DNA from: Trichaptum fuscoviolaceum
Lineage: Eukaryota; Basidiomycota; Agaricomycetes; Hymenochaetales; Trichaptaceae
DNA: 64,000 nucleotides
Reading direction: 5' to 3'
Assembly: GCA_910574455.1 (NCBI GenBank)
Contig: CAJSYZ010000012.1
Coordinates: 117,317 to 181,316, forward strand
Under the pieces are notes generated by a model. It saw only the letters and a list, made by a program, of their open reading frames with translations. It was not told the DNA's origin and made no database searches. Below are positions 31,710-41,576 of this stretch, in pieces; position 1 is the first letter of the stretch, and every line of letters starts with the position of its first letter. Made by a program: the position numbers and the translations under genes.

Positions 31710-34101
31710 TGGACTGATTGAGGGATATGACGAACGGAAGACGGAAGGCAATAAAAGGGATGTAGTAGGTTATACTGTCTTCGAACAAGGGGTTCATGCA
31801 AGAGTACTACAAATACTATTCTTCGTTTACTCCTCCATAGGTTCATTGACCAAAACACTTGCATTTTCCACTGCGACTACCCGGAGCAATTACTGTGTGT
31901 TCCAAATGTAAATTTTCAGGTTCCCGCGTCATGATTTCAGAGCACAAGGAATTCGCCGTGGATCGTCTTGATATTCGTACGACCGTCCAAGATAATGAGA
32001 AATAATATCACGGTGGAGATTAACAGGCGATAATCGATTTGGCAGGCTTACTCTACAACTTGATTTGCACGTGTGAGATAGCATCTTGAAGGAGGGTGAG
32101 GTCTTGCCCGCCCTGAACCCATATGCGATGCTATAAAAGCTTTCCCTGATACCTCTTTCGTACTCTATGTCCCTTGGACATCTAACACTACAATGTACAG
32201 GGTGGCATGCTGAAGTTACGAAAGCCGATTTATTAAAATATTAAAATATTATTAAAATATAATGTCATACGACTGTATGTCCACTAAGACAGAGTCAAAT
32301 ACAGGCAGCCACTAGTAGTGCAGACAGAAGGCTTCATGTACTCACTATTGGAAAGGTTGTATAAATGTGATAAATGTGCTGCTTAATAGTCAGCCGTCTG
32401 CCGCATCATGATACGAGCGATTCACACCTGCTCCCTCGCAGAATTTTGCAGACGTCATGACAGCGACAGATAGTCACATAGGGTGGCAGCGAGCACACAG
32501 AGAGCGGGCAATGGGGGTCGCATTGGTATCGGGAGATGGGTCCGATGTTGGAGGAAAACGCAATATCTATGGGGAACAGCAAGGCAAGTGGCTACATTTT
32601 CTACTATTTTCTACTACGAGTTGAAGACTTTGTGTACAGAAGATGTGGCGGGGGCGAAGGGCTGAGGGATAAGTGAGGGGCTAAGGGGAGGAAAGGAGGG
32701 CCAGGATCAGATGCTATATTTAGCACTCGTGAGATCTAGAGATTTAAATTTAGCCTCCTTAAGTATAATAATTACCCGGGTGAAATTAGACTAAACCATT
32801 GTGTAGGATCGTCAGGGCCGACAGTACCTACAAGCGATCAGGACCATAACATCGAGAGAGGAGGTTTCATTGCTTTCTAGAATACAACAATTGGGAAATA
32901 CAAGAGGATGAGTTCACTATCATATAGCCACATATTTCAGGACGCGTTATTACTTCTTGGGGAACTTTTTGAACTTATTACCGACACGAACAAAGATGTC
33001 TCGAACATCATCAAACAACTTGAAAACACCAAGACCTTTGCCTTGACCTTCGCCCTTGCCTTTGCCCTTGCCTTTGCCCTTTTCTCGCTGGGTATGTGAT
33101 CCCTTTGGGTAGTATGTAGTTTCCCGCACTGAATCAGCCTCCATTGCGTCAGGTTAGACTGAAACCAGATTCAAGAACGAATCTCACTATTTCCTCAAGC
33201 GATGGGTGGTCCGAAGGGTAGGGAATATGAGCTATAGCATCGTACTGGCCGTGATTCTCTCCATGGGATCGTCCGTCGATGCTAGTCGGTCGCGATCGAT
33301 TTACGCCAGCGGTGACATGTTTTCGTCTGTCAGATCTTGACTTATGAGGCTCCGATCTGTAAATTATGAGATTAAGTATCGGTAGCAAGTGCCCTACGTA
33401 CATGATGGTTACCGACTCGATTCTGTCTCGGCCATGTATGTGTACGTTGTCTACGAAGGTGTCTACCATTTGTATACATGTCTTTTTTACGTGCGGCTTT
33501 CTATGTAGCATGCGTGGGTTTGCCCAGGTTGTTATCGCTCGCCTGAACATCGTTATTGGAGACAGATAGGGTCGATAATGATGGGGTAGGGGAGCTAGCG
33601 ACCACCGCAAAGCGCGTGATCGATAATGTACTCAGTGTACGAGATAAGGTTTCATCTACTGGAGCGTATGTATGCTGACTACTCTGTATTTCAGATCCGA
33701 TACTGCTGTATTGTTAGGGGAGCTAAGCCGGTATCGAAGAACGACAAGAAGTCAATATGATGCAATTCTCAGTCCGCGGATTTCTACGAGCATACAAAAC
33801 AGATATGGGAGTAACTGAAAAGAACCCCGTGCTGAACGGCCGAAGAGATAGAGTTTGTACACGATGGTACGTATGAGGTGCTGTCGAAGAAATTAATAGA
33901 ACTCATCATTAACGATATTGATTCTTGATCAGACTATGACTCAGTCGAGCCATTACGGTATTACCTTGAATTCATTATGGACGTTTGCTTTCAATCGTTT
34001 CCTTTCAATGTGACGATATCTGGAGTGGGGGTACACATTACGAGAAAGGAGCTGGGGACCACGAAATTTACAGGAGAAAAAATGGAAATGCGGCGAGCGT
34101 C
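31710..34101. other. 2.4 kb without a supported gene
   Basis: AT-rich patches (TTAAAATATTATTAAAATATAA near 32235) and scattered short frames. Two adjacent minus-strand frames may be remnants: 33610-33149, with a basic His-rich segment and ending EEIVRFVLESGFSLT, and 33144-32950, with a Lys/Gly run (KGKGKGKGKGEGQGKG) followed by VFKLFDDVRDIFVRVGNKF. They are one frame apart, so they could be one broken gene. Confidence is low. Confidence 0.3.
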
Positions 34102-34875
34102 CTAATTTCCAAGTTTAAAGTACAAAAAAGCCGAAAGAATAATGAACACGAGGACCACAAGAATGGCACATTGAAGCAGTGCGTACATTCGAGCAGCCCG
34201 AACTTCAGCGACCACGATATTGAGCGACGTAAGCAGCCTCTCAGATTTCATATGCTAGATAGACAATGTTGACGGTTACCCAAATGAACAAGGTTACATG
34301 TACGTGAAGCGCACACATACCTCCAATTCAGACTTTGACTGGCCCAGTATCATCTCCGATTCGTTCAGAAAGTGCGAAATCCGAGAGAAGGAAAAAAACA
34401 AGCGCAATCTCCCCGTACCGCCAACGACGCCGCTGACACGTTTAATTTCGTTCAATTCACTGTCAATCTGACGTTAGGGTTATTGATGGTATATGATGTT
34501 GCCAGGACGTACTTGATTAGGTCAATAATACGGGCCTCGTAACCATTCGCAGGTTCTTGACCTTGGAACGAGTCCAAAGCACTCTGTGCTCTAGCTTCAA
34601 CATCATGGGCCCTGTCCCGGGTGAAGGTCGAGTTCTGGAGCAAAAAGCATCAAAAATGGGATTCCTCACAAGGTAAGTATATGAATTACCTCCATCTGGC
34701 GAACAAGTCCACCTGTCGACGGCACCGGATGACCCACATAAGGCCCGATTGCTGGTGCCGCTGTCCCACCTATGTCTAGGAAGCGCATGAGAGCGGCTCG
34801 TACGCCCTCAAGGCGTACACGTTCCTTTGGTTCCTTAGGGATCTTGGGACGACGGGTTAAGATTTGTGTCTTCAT
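34102..34875 (-). CDS. Tail-anchored helical protein, 199 residues, four exons
   Basis: This gene is only visible after splicing. Minus-strand exons 34875-34690, 34634-34513, 34459-34321 and 34254-34102 join in frame over introns of 55, 53 and 66 bp, all GT-AG. It starts MKTQILTRRPKIPKEPKERV and is then helical: VRAALMRFLDIGGTAAPAIG, DVEARAQSALDSFQ, ARIIDLINELNEIKRVSGVV, LFFSFSRISHFLNESEMILG, RLLTSLNIVVAEVRAARMYA. It ends in a membrane span (ALLQCAILVVLVFIILSAF) and the short tail LYFKLGN. The layout (helical bundle, then a single C-terminal span) points to a tail-anchored protein. The middle recalls the helical N-terminal domains of fungal NLR-like proteins, but this is only a resemblance. 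Confidence 0.7.
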
Positions 34876-35796
34876 CTTCTAGAACTATGAAAGGATGCTA
34901 GATAATGCAACCAGATGACATGGAATCGATAGACCTTTATGTATTCACCACACCCGTGGGTGCAATCACAGAGCTGCGCAGGAGAAGAAGACAGAAAGAT
35001 TCCGTTATTAAAGATCGAACATCTGAGAAGGTGTATGAAATAGAACATCACTACAACTTCTTTTCGCTGCGAAATTCAAAACAATTGAAAATCTCGCCTT
35101 GTAGGAGACGAAATGCGACGCTTGGACCGCGGTATGAAAAGTTATGTTGCGTACTATTCAACCTGCTTTGTGGATGGACCTAACATCAGGTGCAGAGAGA
35201 ATTATTACACTATCAAGTGCGTTAACGCCCAAACTGCGCCTAAGAACTTGACTTCGGCCTTACGGCTCGAGCACGCTACACGTTTCACGAACGGTCCAGT
35301 TATGGGTTCTAGCGAAGTTTGATCAGCTTGGTCGGAGTTCAAATTCGTGTCTCCCTCCTGACCAAAATACGCAATAGCTTACACCCTCGTAATGAACATT
35401 GGGCGCGGGAGACAGGAGCTGAGTAGTACAGGTACCGGGGCCCTTGATGACTTGCAAATTAATTTCCAACCTCCGCGGTATGCCAGTTCCCCGTCCTCAA
35501 TTCAGAGAAGTTTCGAGTTACATTCCAAATTTGGTCAGCGTTATTTCGATGTCCTATTGTCCGCCATGAATCGATTGAGAATGCAGGTGTTACCCAATAC
35601 GACGGATTGTTGACCCTCTGCAGCGCGGACATCAAATTACCGGTTATTCGACGGTTCATTAAAGCAGGAAAATACCTTTCAGAACTCATATTTTAGCCAC
35701 GAAAAAAGAAAGATGGAAAGAGTAATAACGAAGTGGCGAAAAGAGGAATAAAGACGGACCCAATTGGAGACATGCAAATCTTCAGAAAGAGAAATG
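34876..35796. other. Intergenic region
   Basis: Several frames of 60-90 codons on both strands, none with domain-like composition or linked splice sites. Nothing supported. Confidence 0.3.
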
Positions 35797-36480
35797 CAGA
35801 CAAAGTCAAGAAGATATTGATCGTGTCTTAACAATTGTTAAGACACGATCACAAACTTCACTAAGCAGGGACCTGGGACGCAGCACGATTGCCTTCCGCC
35901 TTTCGCTTAGCTGCTCTCCGCGCGCAGATCTTCGCTGTCAGACTTGGAATGCTCGCCGTCATCGTCGTCGCCGCCGTCGTCAGACCCAGAACTGTCACCA
36001 CCATCCTCGTTGTTGGCAGACACAGAACCGTCGTCGCCATTCTTTGCTCTCTCAGCCTCTAGCCTCCTCAATTCGTCGCTGAATCGAACCGGCATCATGC
36101 ACCGGAAGGTCTTGGAACGAGGGGGGGGAGGGGGGCGGATCTTGTACCTCTTCACATGTTCATACCGACGAGAAGCACGAGAAGCATCAGATACCGGAAT
36201 ATAAGGAATAAGAGGAACAATAGCAGTAGGAAGAGTAGGAGAAGAGTGGCGAACGCGACGAACGCGACGAACGCGACGAACGCGACGAACGCGACGAGCG
36301 CGACGAGCATTGCGGTAGTAAGCCTGCTGGGGAGTTGAGAAGATGTGGCTTAACGGGACTCAGGAAGGGTGCTCACCGAAGAAGAGATCTCCACAATCCC
36401 ATCGCGTTCAAAGTCTAATTCACTCTGTCGGATACTTCCCATGCCAGCAATCCCATTAATCCCAACGCTCTCGAAGTCCT
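35797..36480 (-). pseudogene. Inverted, 5'-altered copy (B) of the acidic-tailed gene at 21674-22410
   Basis: Minus-strand sequence matches copy A from its second LDFERDGIVEI motif through the intron, the whole second exon and about 70 bases of 3' flank (to TTGACTTTGTCTGCAT). The intron is kept, so this is DNA-level duplication, not retroposition. Exon 2 is open (GAACGCGAC-type repeat run, PRSKTFRCMMPVRF, acidic tail slightly shorter). Upstream, copy B reads DFESVGINGIAGMGSIRQSE before the shared motif and then meets a stop, and the Gln-rich first part is absent. It is likely a truncated copy unless an unseen 5' exon serves it. Confidence 0.65.
35819..35850. repeat. Perfect 32-bp palindrome in the 3' flank of copy B
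   Basis: GATCGTGTCTTAACAA is followed directly by its reverse complement TTGTTAAGACACGATC. Copy A has only the single arm (ATCGTGTCTTAACAA) followed by ATATCTTC, so the palindrome arose in copy B by inverted duplication of 16 bases. Confidence 0.9.
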
Positions 36481-36739
36481 AGATATGTTACAGAAAGAGC
36501 GGCAACGGGAGCCAATCTCTCTGGTCAAAAGGAAACAAAACAAATACTTCTTCACGACATGATCGCTACTGAGGACCACATTCACCCATTAGGTTTTCAG
36601 GTTACCAGGAGATGCAGGCCAATACCCAGATACTTATACCAACCTCCAAAATAAGACTTTAACGGTCAATTAGAAATCAGTAGGGCGTATGAGTGAATCT
36701 CCGTTATCACCGAGAAACTCGAGGCACAATTAGTTACAG
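36481..36739. other. Intergenic region between copy B and a minisatellite
   Basis: No gene seen; sequence grades into the GGAAACGCAGAC-type repeats. Confidence 0.3.
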
Positions 36740-37450
36740 CAAACGTAGGAAAAATCTACGTTTCTCAAAGGAAACTTAACGTCTTTCGCTGCAAACGTAG
36801 ACGTCTCTTACAAGAAAGCAAGCGTTAATGTCAGGATTCAGGTAACGTCACTGTTTCTCCCAGGAAACATCTTCGTTAGTCCTGGGAAGCACAGACGTTA
36901 GCCATAGGAAACGCAGACTCTCTCAGGAAACGCAAACGTCTGTCTTAGGAAACGCAGACTCTCCCTTAGCAGAAGCAGCCGTTAGCCTTAGGAAAAGCAG
37001 ACTCTCTCTTAGGAAACGCAGACGTCTGTCTTAGGAAACGCAGACGCCTCTCTTAGGAAACGCAGACGTTAGCCTTCGGAAACGCAGACTCTCCCTTAGG
37101 AAACGCAGACGTCTCTATCAGGAACGCAGACGTTAGCCTTAGGAAAAGCAGACGTTAGCCTTAAGAAACGCAGACGTCTCTCTCAGGAAACGCAGACGTT
37201 AGCCTTAGGAAACGCAAACTCTCTCTTAGGAAACGCAGACTTTAACTTAGGAAACGCAGGCGTTAGCCTTAGGAAACGCAGGCGTTAGCCTTAGGAAACG
37301 CAGATATTAGCCTTAGGAAAAGCAGACTCTCTCTTAGGAAACGCAGACGCAGACGCCTCTCTTAGGAAACGCAGAAGTTAGCCTTAGGAAATGCAGACGT
37401 TAGCCTTCGGAAACGCAGACGTGTCTCTTGAAACGTAGTCTCAGAAAAAG
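36740..37450. repeat. Purine-rich minisatellite (unit about 22-28 bp)
   Basis: More than fifteen variants of TTAGGAAACGCAGACG followed by TTAGCC, TCTCTC or TCTGTC. Two or three unit types alternate irregularly, and variation is greater at both ends, as expected for an old array still exchanging in its centre. Confidence 0.85.
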
Positions 37451-37552
37451 GAGAAAGTCTCAGGAAAGGTAGTAAAGAAGGGAGAAAAAGGGTTCCTTGG
37501 TGTTTTTTTTGCTAACATAGATTGTCACGTAGGTATAATTTTAACGTCTTTA

Positions 37553-37640
37553 TAGTGTAGCGGCTTAAATCCCTTTCTGATGAGTAGATGCCATGAATTC
37601 CTCTGTTCAATGGTTCGATTCTCGGTTCGTGTAGATTTTT
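37553..37640 (+). other. tRNA-like pol III promoter (A and B boxes, T5), probably a pseudo-tRNA or SINE head
   Basis: TAGTGTAGCGG at 37553-37563 fits an A box and GGTTCGATTCTCG at 37612-37624 fits a B box at normal tRNA spacing; TTTTT follows at about 37636. The arms do not pair into a good cloverleaf (T-stem and D-stem fail), so this is not called as a tRNA. Confidence 0.3.
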
Positions 37641-37689
37641 AACGAGCACGTGACAGTCACAATTCATTTTGCTAGGATTTTCTCCAAGG

Positions 37690-38369
37690 TAAAATCGTAA
37701 CGGAATAGTTTTAGTCTTTTCTGTAGTCTTTTATCTATCCAAAATGCTTTATAGGTCTGCAATCATTTTTCTGCATCATGTACTAGTAAAATAAACCTAG
37801 CCTTTTTCATGTAACAAAAGTGGTATATTATAGTCTATCTTTTGCTGTTGACAAAATGTGAAACAAAAGTCCACCTTTTTGTTTATCCTGTTACATGCAC
37901 CAAAAACTTAAGTTTTGATCACCCTTTTATGTTAGACAAAAGGCTAAGATCCATCTTATATTTTTTTTCAAACTTTTACTGTCTTAAAAATGCCAAAGAA
38001 AAGTTTCATTTTTATTCACACTTTTGTGCAACGAAAAAGGCTAAGACTTTTTCACAACAGAAAAGGCTGAGCAAAACTTTGAATTTTGTTGCGTTGAAAA
38101 CTCCGACTTTCGTTCACACTTTTGCATCATAAAAAAGCCTTATGCTAAAAGTTTTAATTTTGTCTATAGCAAAAGGCAGAATAGAAGTCTTACTTTTGTT
38201 CTACCTTTTACGAGCCTCAAAGGGTTAACTTTCACCATCATTTTACACTAGACAAAAGGTTGAGATAAATTTAAAGTTTTTCTCAGAATTTTACGGCCAT
38301 CAAAAGGTCAAACAAAATTCTCATTTTTGTTTACGCTTTTACATAAGGAAAAAGGGTGAAATTTTTCCA
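37690..38369. repeat. Degenerate AT-rich tandem repeat in front of the DIRS element
   Basis: About ten diverged units of roughly 60 bp, each with ACAAAAGGCT(A/G)AG or a variant followed by a T-rich arm ending CTTTTG/CTTTTAC. Each unit can fold (CAAAAG ... CTTTTG). The array runs right up to the truncated reverse transcriptase. Confidence 0.6.
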
Positions 38370-39647
38370 GTGCCTCAAAATAATATTGCAGTAACATCAG
38401 TTAATTCCGAAATAAATTCCGACCTTTTCCCGTGCGAATGGGGATCATTCGCACAGTGCTATTTCTTGGTTGCTAAAGCTCCCCCTGGGACGCAAGTCGC
38501 CGTATTCGATGTCGATAGCGCATATAGGAACATCCCGGTCCACCCAGAAGACCAATGTCATTTCTGCGTGTCCTGGGAGGGGAAGGTCTATATTGATCAT
38601 TGCGTGGCTTTCGGCTCTGCAAGTTTGGCAGGTCTTTTTGGCCGCATTGCGGACTGCTTCGTAGACATCATACAAGCCCACGGTGCTCAGCAAGTTCTCA
38701 AATGGGTTGACGACTTCATTTTCTTTCGTTATCCTTTGAGTTCCTTTGAACCTTACCAATATTCTTATAATTCTTCTCTAATATTCGACATTGCTAATCA
38801 GCTCGGGTTGCCTTGGTCTCTCCCAAAATTTCATGATTTTTCTACCTCCTTCACTTATCTCGGATTTCAATGGAGCATTCCTGATCGTTCCGTTCAATTA
38901 CCCGACGCCAAGAAGCGCAAATTCTCCCAGAGATGTAATTTATGGTTATCATGTTCCAAGCAGAACCTTCGCTCAGCTCAGACTTTACTTGGCTCTCTCA
39001 ATCACTGCTGTCTAGTTTATCGCTCAGCCCGGACGCATTTATTTCAGCTTCGTTCTTTCGTTGCACGTTTTCCCCCTTCCGAATCCCCTTCCCTTTCCCT
39101 GCCGATTCCGCCCCCCTTACGTTCTGAAATTCTTTGGTGGGAATCCGCTTTGTCTCAAGAATTCTTCGGCTGCAAAGTTGCTTTGCCTCCTGACGTCCTA
39201 CCCCTCAAAATTTTCGTCGACGCTTCCACGTCCTGGGGTATTGGAATCTTAATTAATGATAAATGGGCCGCTTTTCGTATTTCTTCTTCATCCTTCTCCT
39301 CTACGCATTCAATCGGTTGGGCTGAAATGGTCGCAGTTGAACTGGCCGTCTCCCTATTATGCGCAGTCCATCCCCGGAATTCTCATTTTTTAATTCATTC
39401 AGATAACCAAGGTGTTATCGGTGCAATAGATTCTTCATTTTCACGCGGGGCCTCGCAGAATGCATCCCTTTCTCGTCTTTCCTCAACCCTGTTGAACCAC
39501 GACTGTTTTATTTCCACCGCATACATTCGTAGCGCTGACAACCCTTCCGATCCCATTTCACGTGGAATTTTACCTTTGCCTGCCAGCCGCCTTAACACTA
39601 GTATTAAATTGAACCCTGACCTTGTACCTCTTGTAACCCGCCTCTAG
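38370..39647 (+). pseudogene. DIRS reverse transcriptase-RNase H, N-terminally truncated
   Basis: Open for about 425 codons, but it starts inside the RT palm with no true ATG context. RT motifs: SDLFPCEWGSFAQC, AVFDVDSAYRNIPVHP (first catalytic Asp), and VLKWVDDFIFF (VDD in place of YxDD, usual for DIRS). RNase H: KIFVDASTSWGIGI (Asp), GWAEMVAVELAV (Glu), IHSDNQGVIGAI (Asp) and NPSDPISRG (Asp), so all four acidic positions look kept. It would copy the element RNA into DNA in the nucleus or particle. Loss of the N-terminal fingers makes it non-functional as it stands. Confidence 0.8.
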
Positions 39648-39735
39648 TTACAATTTAATCCCGTCCGTCAGCCACTTTAGCCAAGCCTTCCCATTAAATC
39701 TGACGGCCACGGTAAGTTCCCCACACACTACAGTC

Positions 39736-40986
39736 ATGTCCCTTCAGAACGAGCTCATTGCCGCATCCACCTCTGCTATGCTCGCGTATATGAACAAAGT
39801 CCGCAAGGTCCGCTTCGAGTCGGACACTTTCAAACCCCCCTCCCTCCCTCCCCCACCATCCGACCCTTTACTTTCCAATCCCGACAATTGGCCCACTTCC
39901 TTCCGCGAGTCAATCGATAAAGCCCTTGATCGAGCATGGGCTCCCGCTACCCTGAAGACTTATGCTCATTCTATTAGGACCTTCCTCGCTTTCTGTTCTA
40001 AGCATCATATTCCAAACGAGCAGGTCTTTCCCTCATCTGACTACCTCATATGCGCCTTTGTAGCTAGCCAAGGCGAAACCGTCGCCCAGTCAACCATCAA
40101 GAATTACATTTCCGGAATCAGGGCCTGGCACATTTGCAATGGATATGCTTTCTCTCGTTCTGATCGCCTGAATCTCCTTGCTCGCGCAACTCGTCCCCTC
40201 GCCAATAAAAAACCCCCCCGGCCACCGGTCTCAATAGAAATGCTACTTGCTCTCGCCGAACACCTGAAACTCAATGTACCTTTTGACGCTTGCGTTCTTG
40301 CCTGCGCTACTACAGCCTTCTGGGGTCTGGCTAGACTCGGCGAACTGCTTCCCTGCTCATATAACTATGACCATAATAATCCTCCTTTCCCTCGCGCGGA
40401 CTCCGTCACAAAAGGCTCGCTTGACTCTCTTCAAGTCCGTCTTCCTTGGACAAAAGTTAAAAAGTGGTCTGGCAAAACCATTTTCTTAACCAAGCAAGAT
40501 AATGCTTCTGACCCCGTCCTGGCCATACAAAACCATCTGTCCGTCAACGAAATTCCTCAATCTTCAATCTTATTCACATTCAAGGACGCGTTCGGTACTT
40601 CCGTCCTCCTCAAGAAGCAATTCCTTGATAGGTGTAACCAAATTTGGAAATCTTGTGGCTTAACGCAAACTTCCGGCCACTCGTTTAGCATCGGAGGGAC
40701 TTCTCATCTTCTTCTTTGCGGGGTTAACCCCGATATCATTAAACAATCTGGACGCTGGTCTTCTGACTCCTTTTTACGTTACTGGCGAAATCTTGACACG
40801 GTCATTCCCAAGCACACATCGCGTCTCCATAAATCGTCGGCCTCCGGCCCTTCGGGTGAGCCTCGTCTCGGTCACGGCTGTGGCCTTCTGCCTCCTGGGT
40901 TAGCCGCCCCGGACGTCGTCTCACCTACAGCCGGGCCGTCGAAAGACGGCCCTGCGTGCACCCATATGGGCCAAACTAGTAGATAA
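39736..40986 (+). pseudogene. DIRS tyrosine recombinase with a changed catalytic arginine
   Basis: 416 codons from ATG 39736. An N-terminal SAM-like DNA-binding half (WAPATLKTYAHSIRTFLAFC, TIKNYISGIRAWH) is followed by the catalytic half. The first Arg lies in LARLGELLP. The box that is normally H-x-x-R reads GHSFSIGGTSH, with Ser (AGC, 40687-40689) in place of the second Arg; CGC to AGC is one base. The following GRW and the Tyr region FLRYWR are kept. The enzyme normally inserts circular element DNA by strand exchange through the Tyr. With the Arg lost, activity is unlikely though the frame is open. It follows the RT by 88 bases. Confidence 0.8.
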
Positions 40987-41576
40987 GGGTTATATTTGTT
41001 TATATATTATCAGCGCATGCATATGACACTCTATTGATGCGAGACATACGCGTAGCTAAAGAGTGACCAAACGACTGTAGAAGTGAGTTGAGCAAATAAT
41101 GTTTGCGGAGAACGCCGAACTCGTGAGCATTTTATATAGTAAGCTGACTGTGGGGAGTCAAACGATTCACCATCATCGACCCTGATGCGCGTGCCAGGCT
41201 GCCAGTGCGTCGCTCTCTTCCATGTCAAGCGAGGCAGAAATTGGACAACAGATGTCCCTAAACTTGCGAACAAATGTTTCATGTAGTCTATCGCAGGCAT
41301 CTTGGCTCACTTATTCGCTGAAAAGGCATTTCTCTTTCGCCATCTGGGGAGTAGAAAGTCGACAATCAGTTGACATTCTCGCTCGCTCAGGCGATGCTCG
41401 AACCATTGCCCACATGCCCTTCACATTGTTGGTTGAGCATACGCATCAAGAAGCTGGTATTTCTCGTATTAAAGGTGCGTTCGTCGACAATGGCATGGTC
41501 GGACGTCCTCATTTTCCTTGCTAGCTGTCGCCATTTCCCCGCTAGGACAATACAAAACACCAAGAAACCGGAAGAG
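40987..41576. other. Intergenic region between DIRS element and MYND gene
   Basis: Overlapping frames of 89-100 codons on both strands without domain signs. It may contain the element's right end; no terminal repeat was located. Confidence 0.3.

Larger units (their letters stand above)
38370..40986 (+). mobile_element. DIRS-type tyrosine-recombinase retrotransposon, 5'-truncated
   Basis: The order reverse transcriptase, RNase H, tyrosine recombinase, with no protease or DDE integrase, defines the DIRS order. The 5' part (gag-like ORF and the first part of the RT) is missing, replaced by AT-rich repeats. The split inverted repeats typical of DIRS were not identified in the flanks. Confidence 0.8.

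Noticed and set aside
32950..33610. A minus-strand gene with a Lys/Gly repeat
   Set aside because: Two frames are out of phase, no start or splice chain could be built, and the repeat is a simple microsatellite.
34102..34875. Calling the tail-anchored protein a HeLo/MLKL-type cell-death domain
   Set aside because: The resemblance is only in general helical layout; no diagnostic motif was found.
37553..37640. A functional tRNA gene
   Set aside because: A and B boxes are present, but acceptor, D and T stems do not pair, so no cloverleaf can be drawn.
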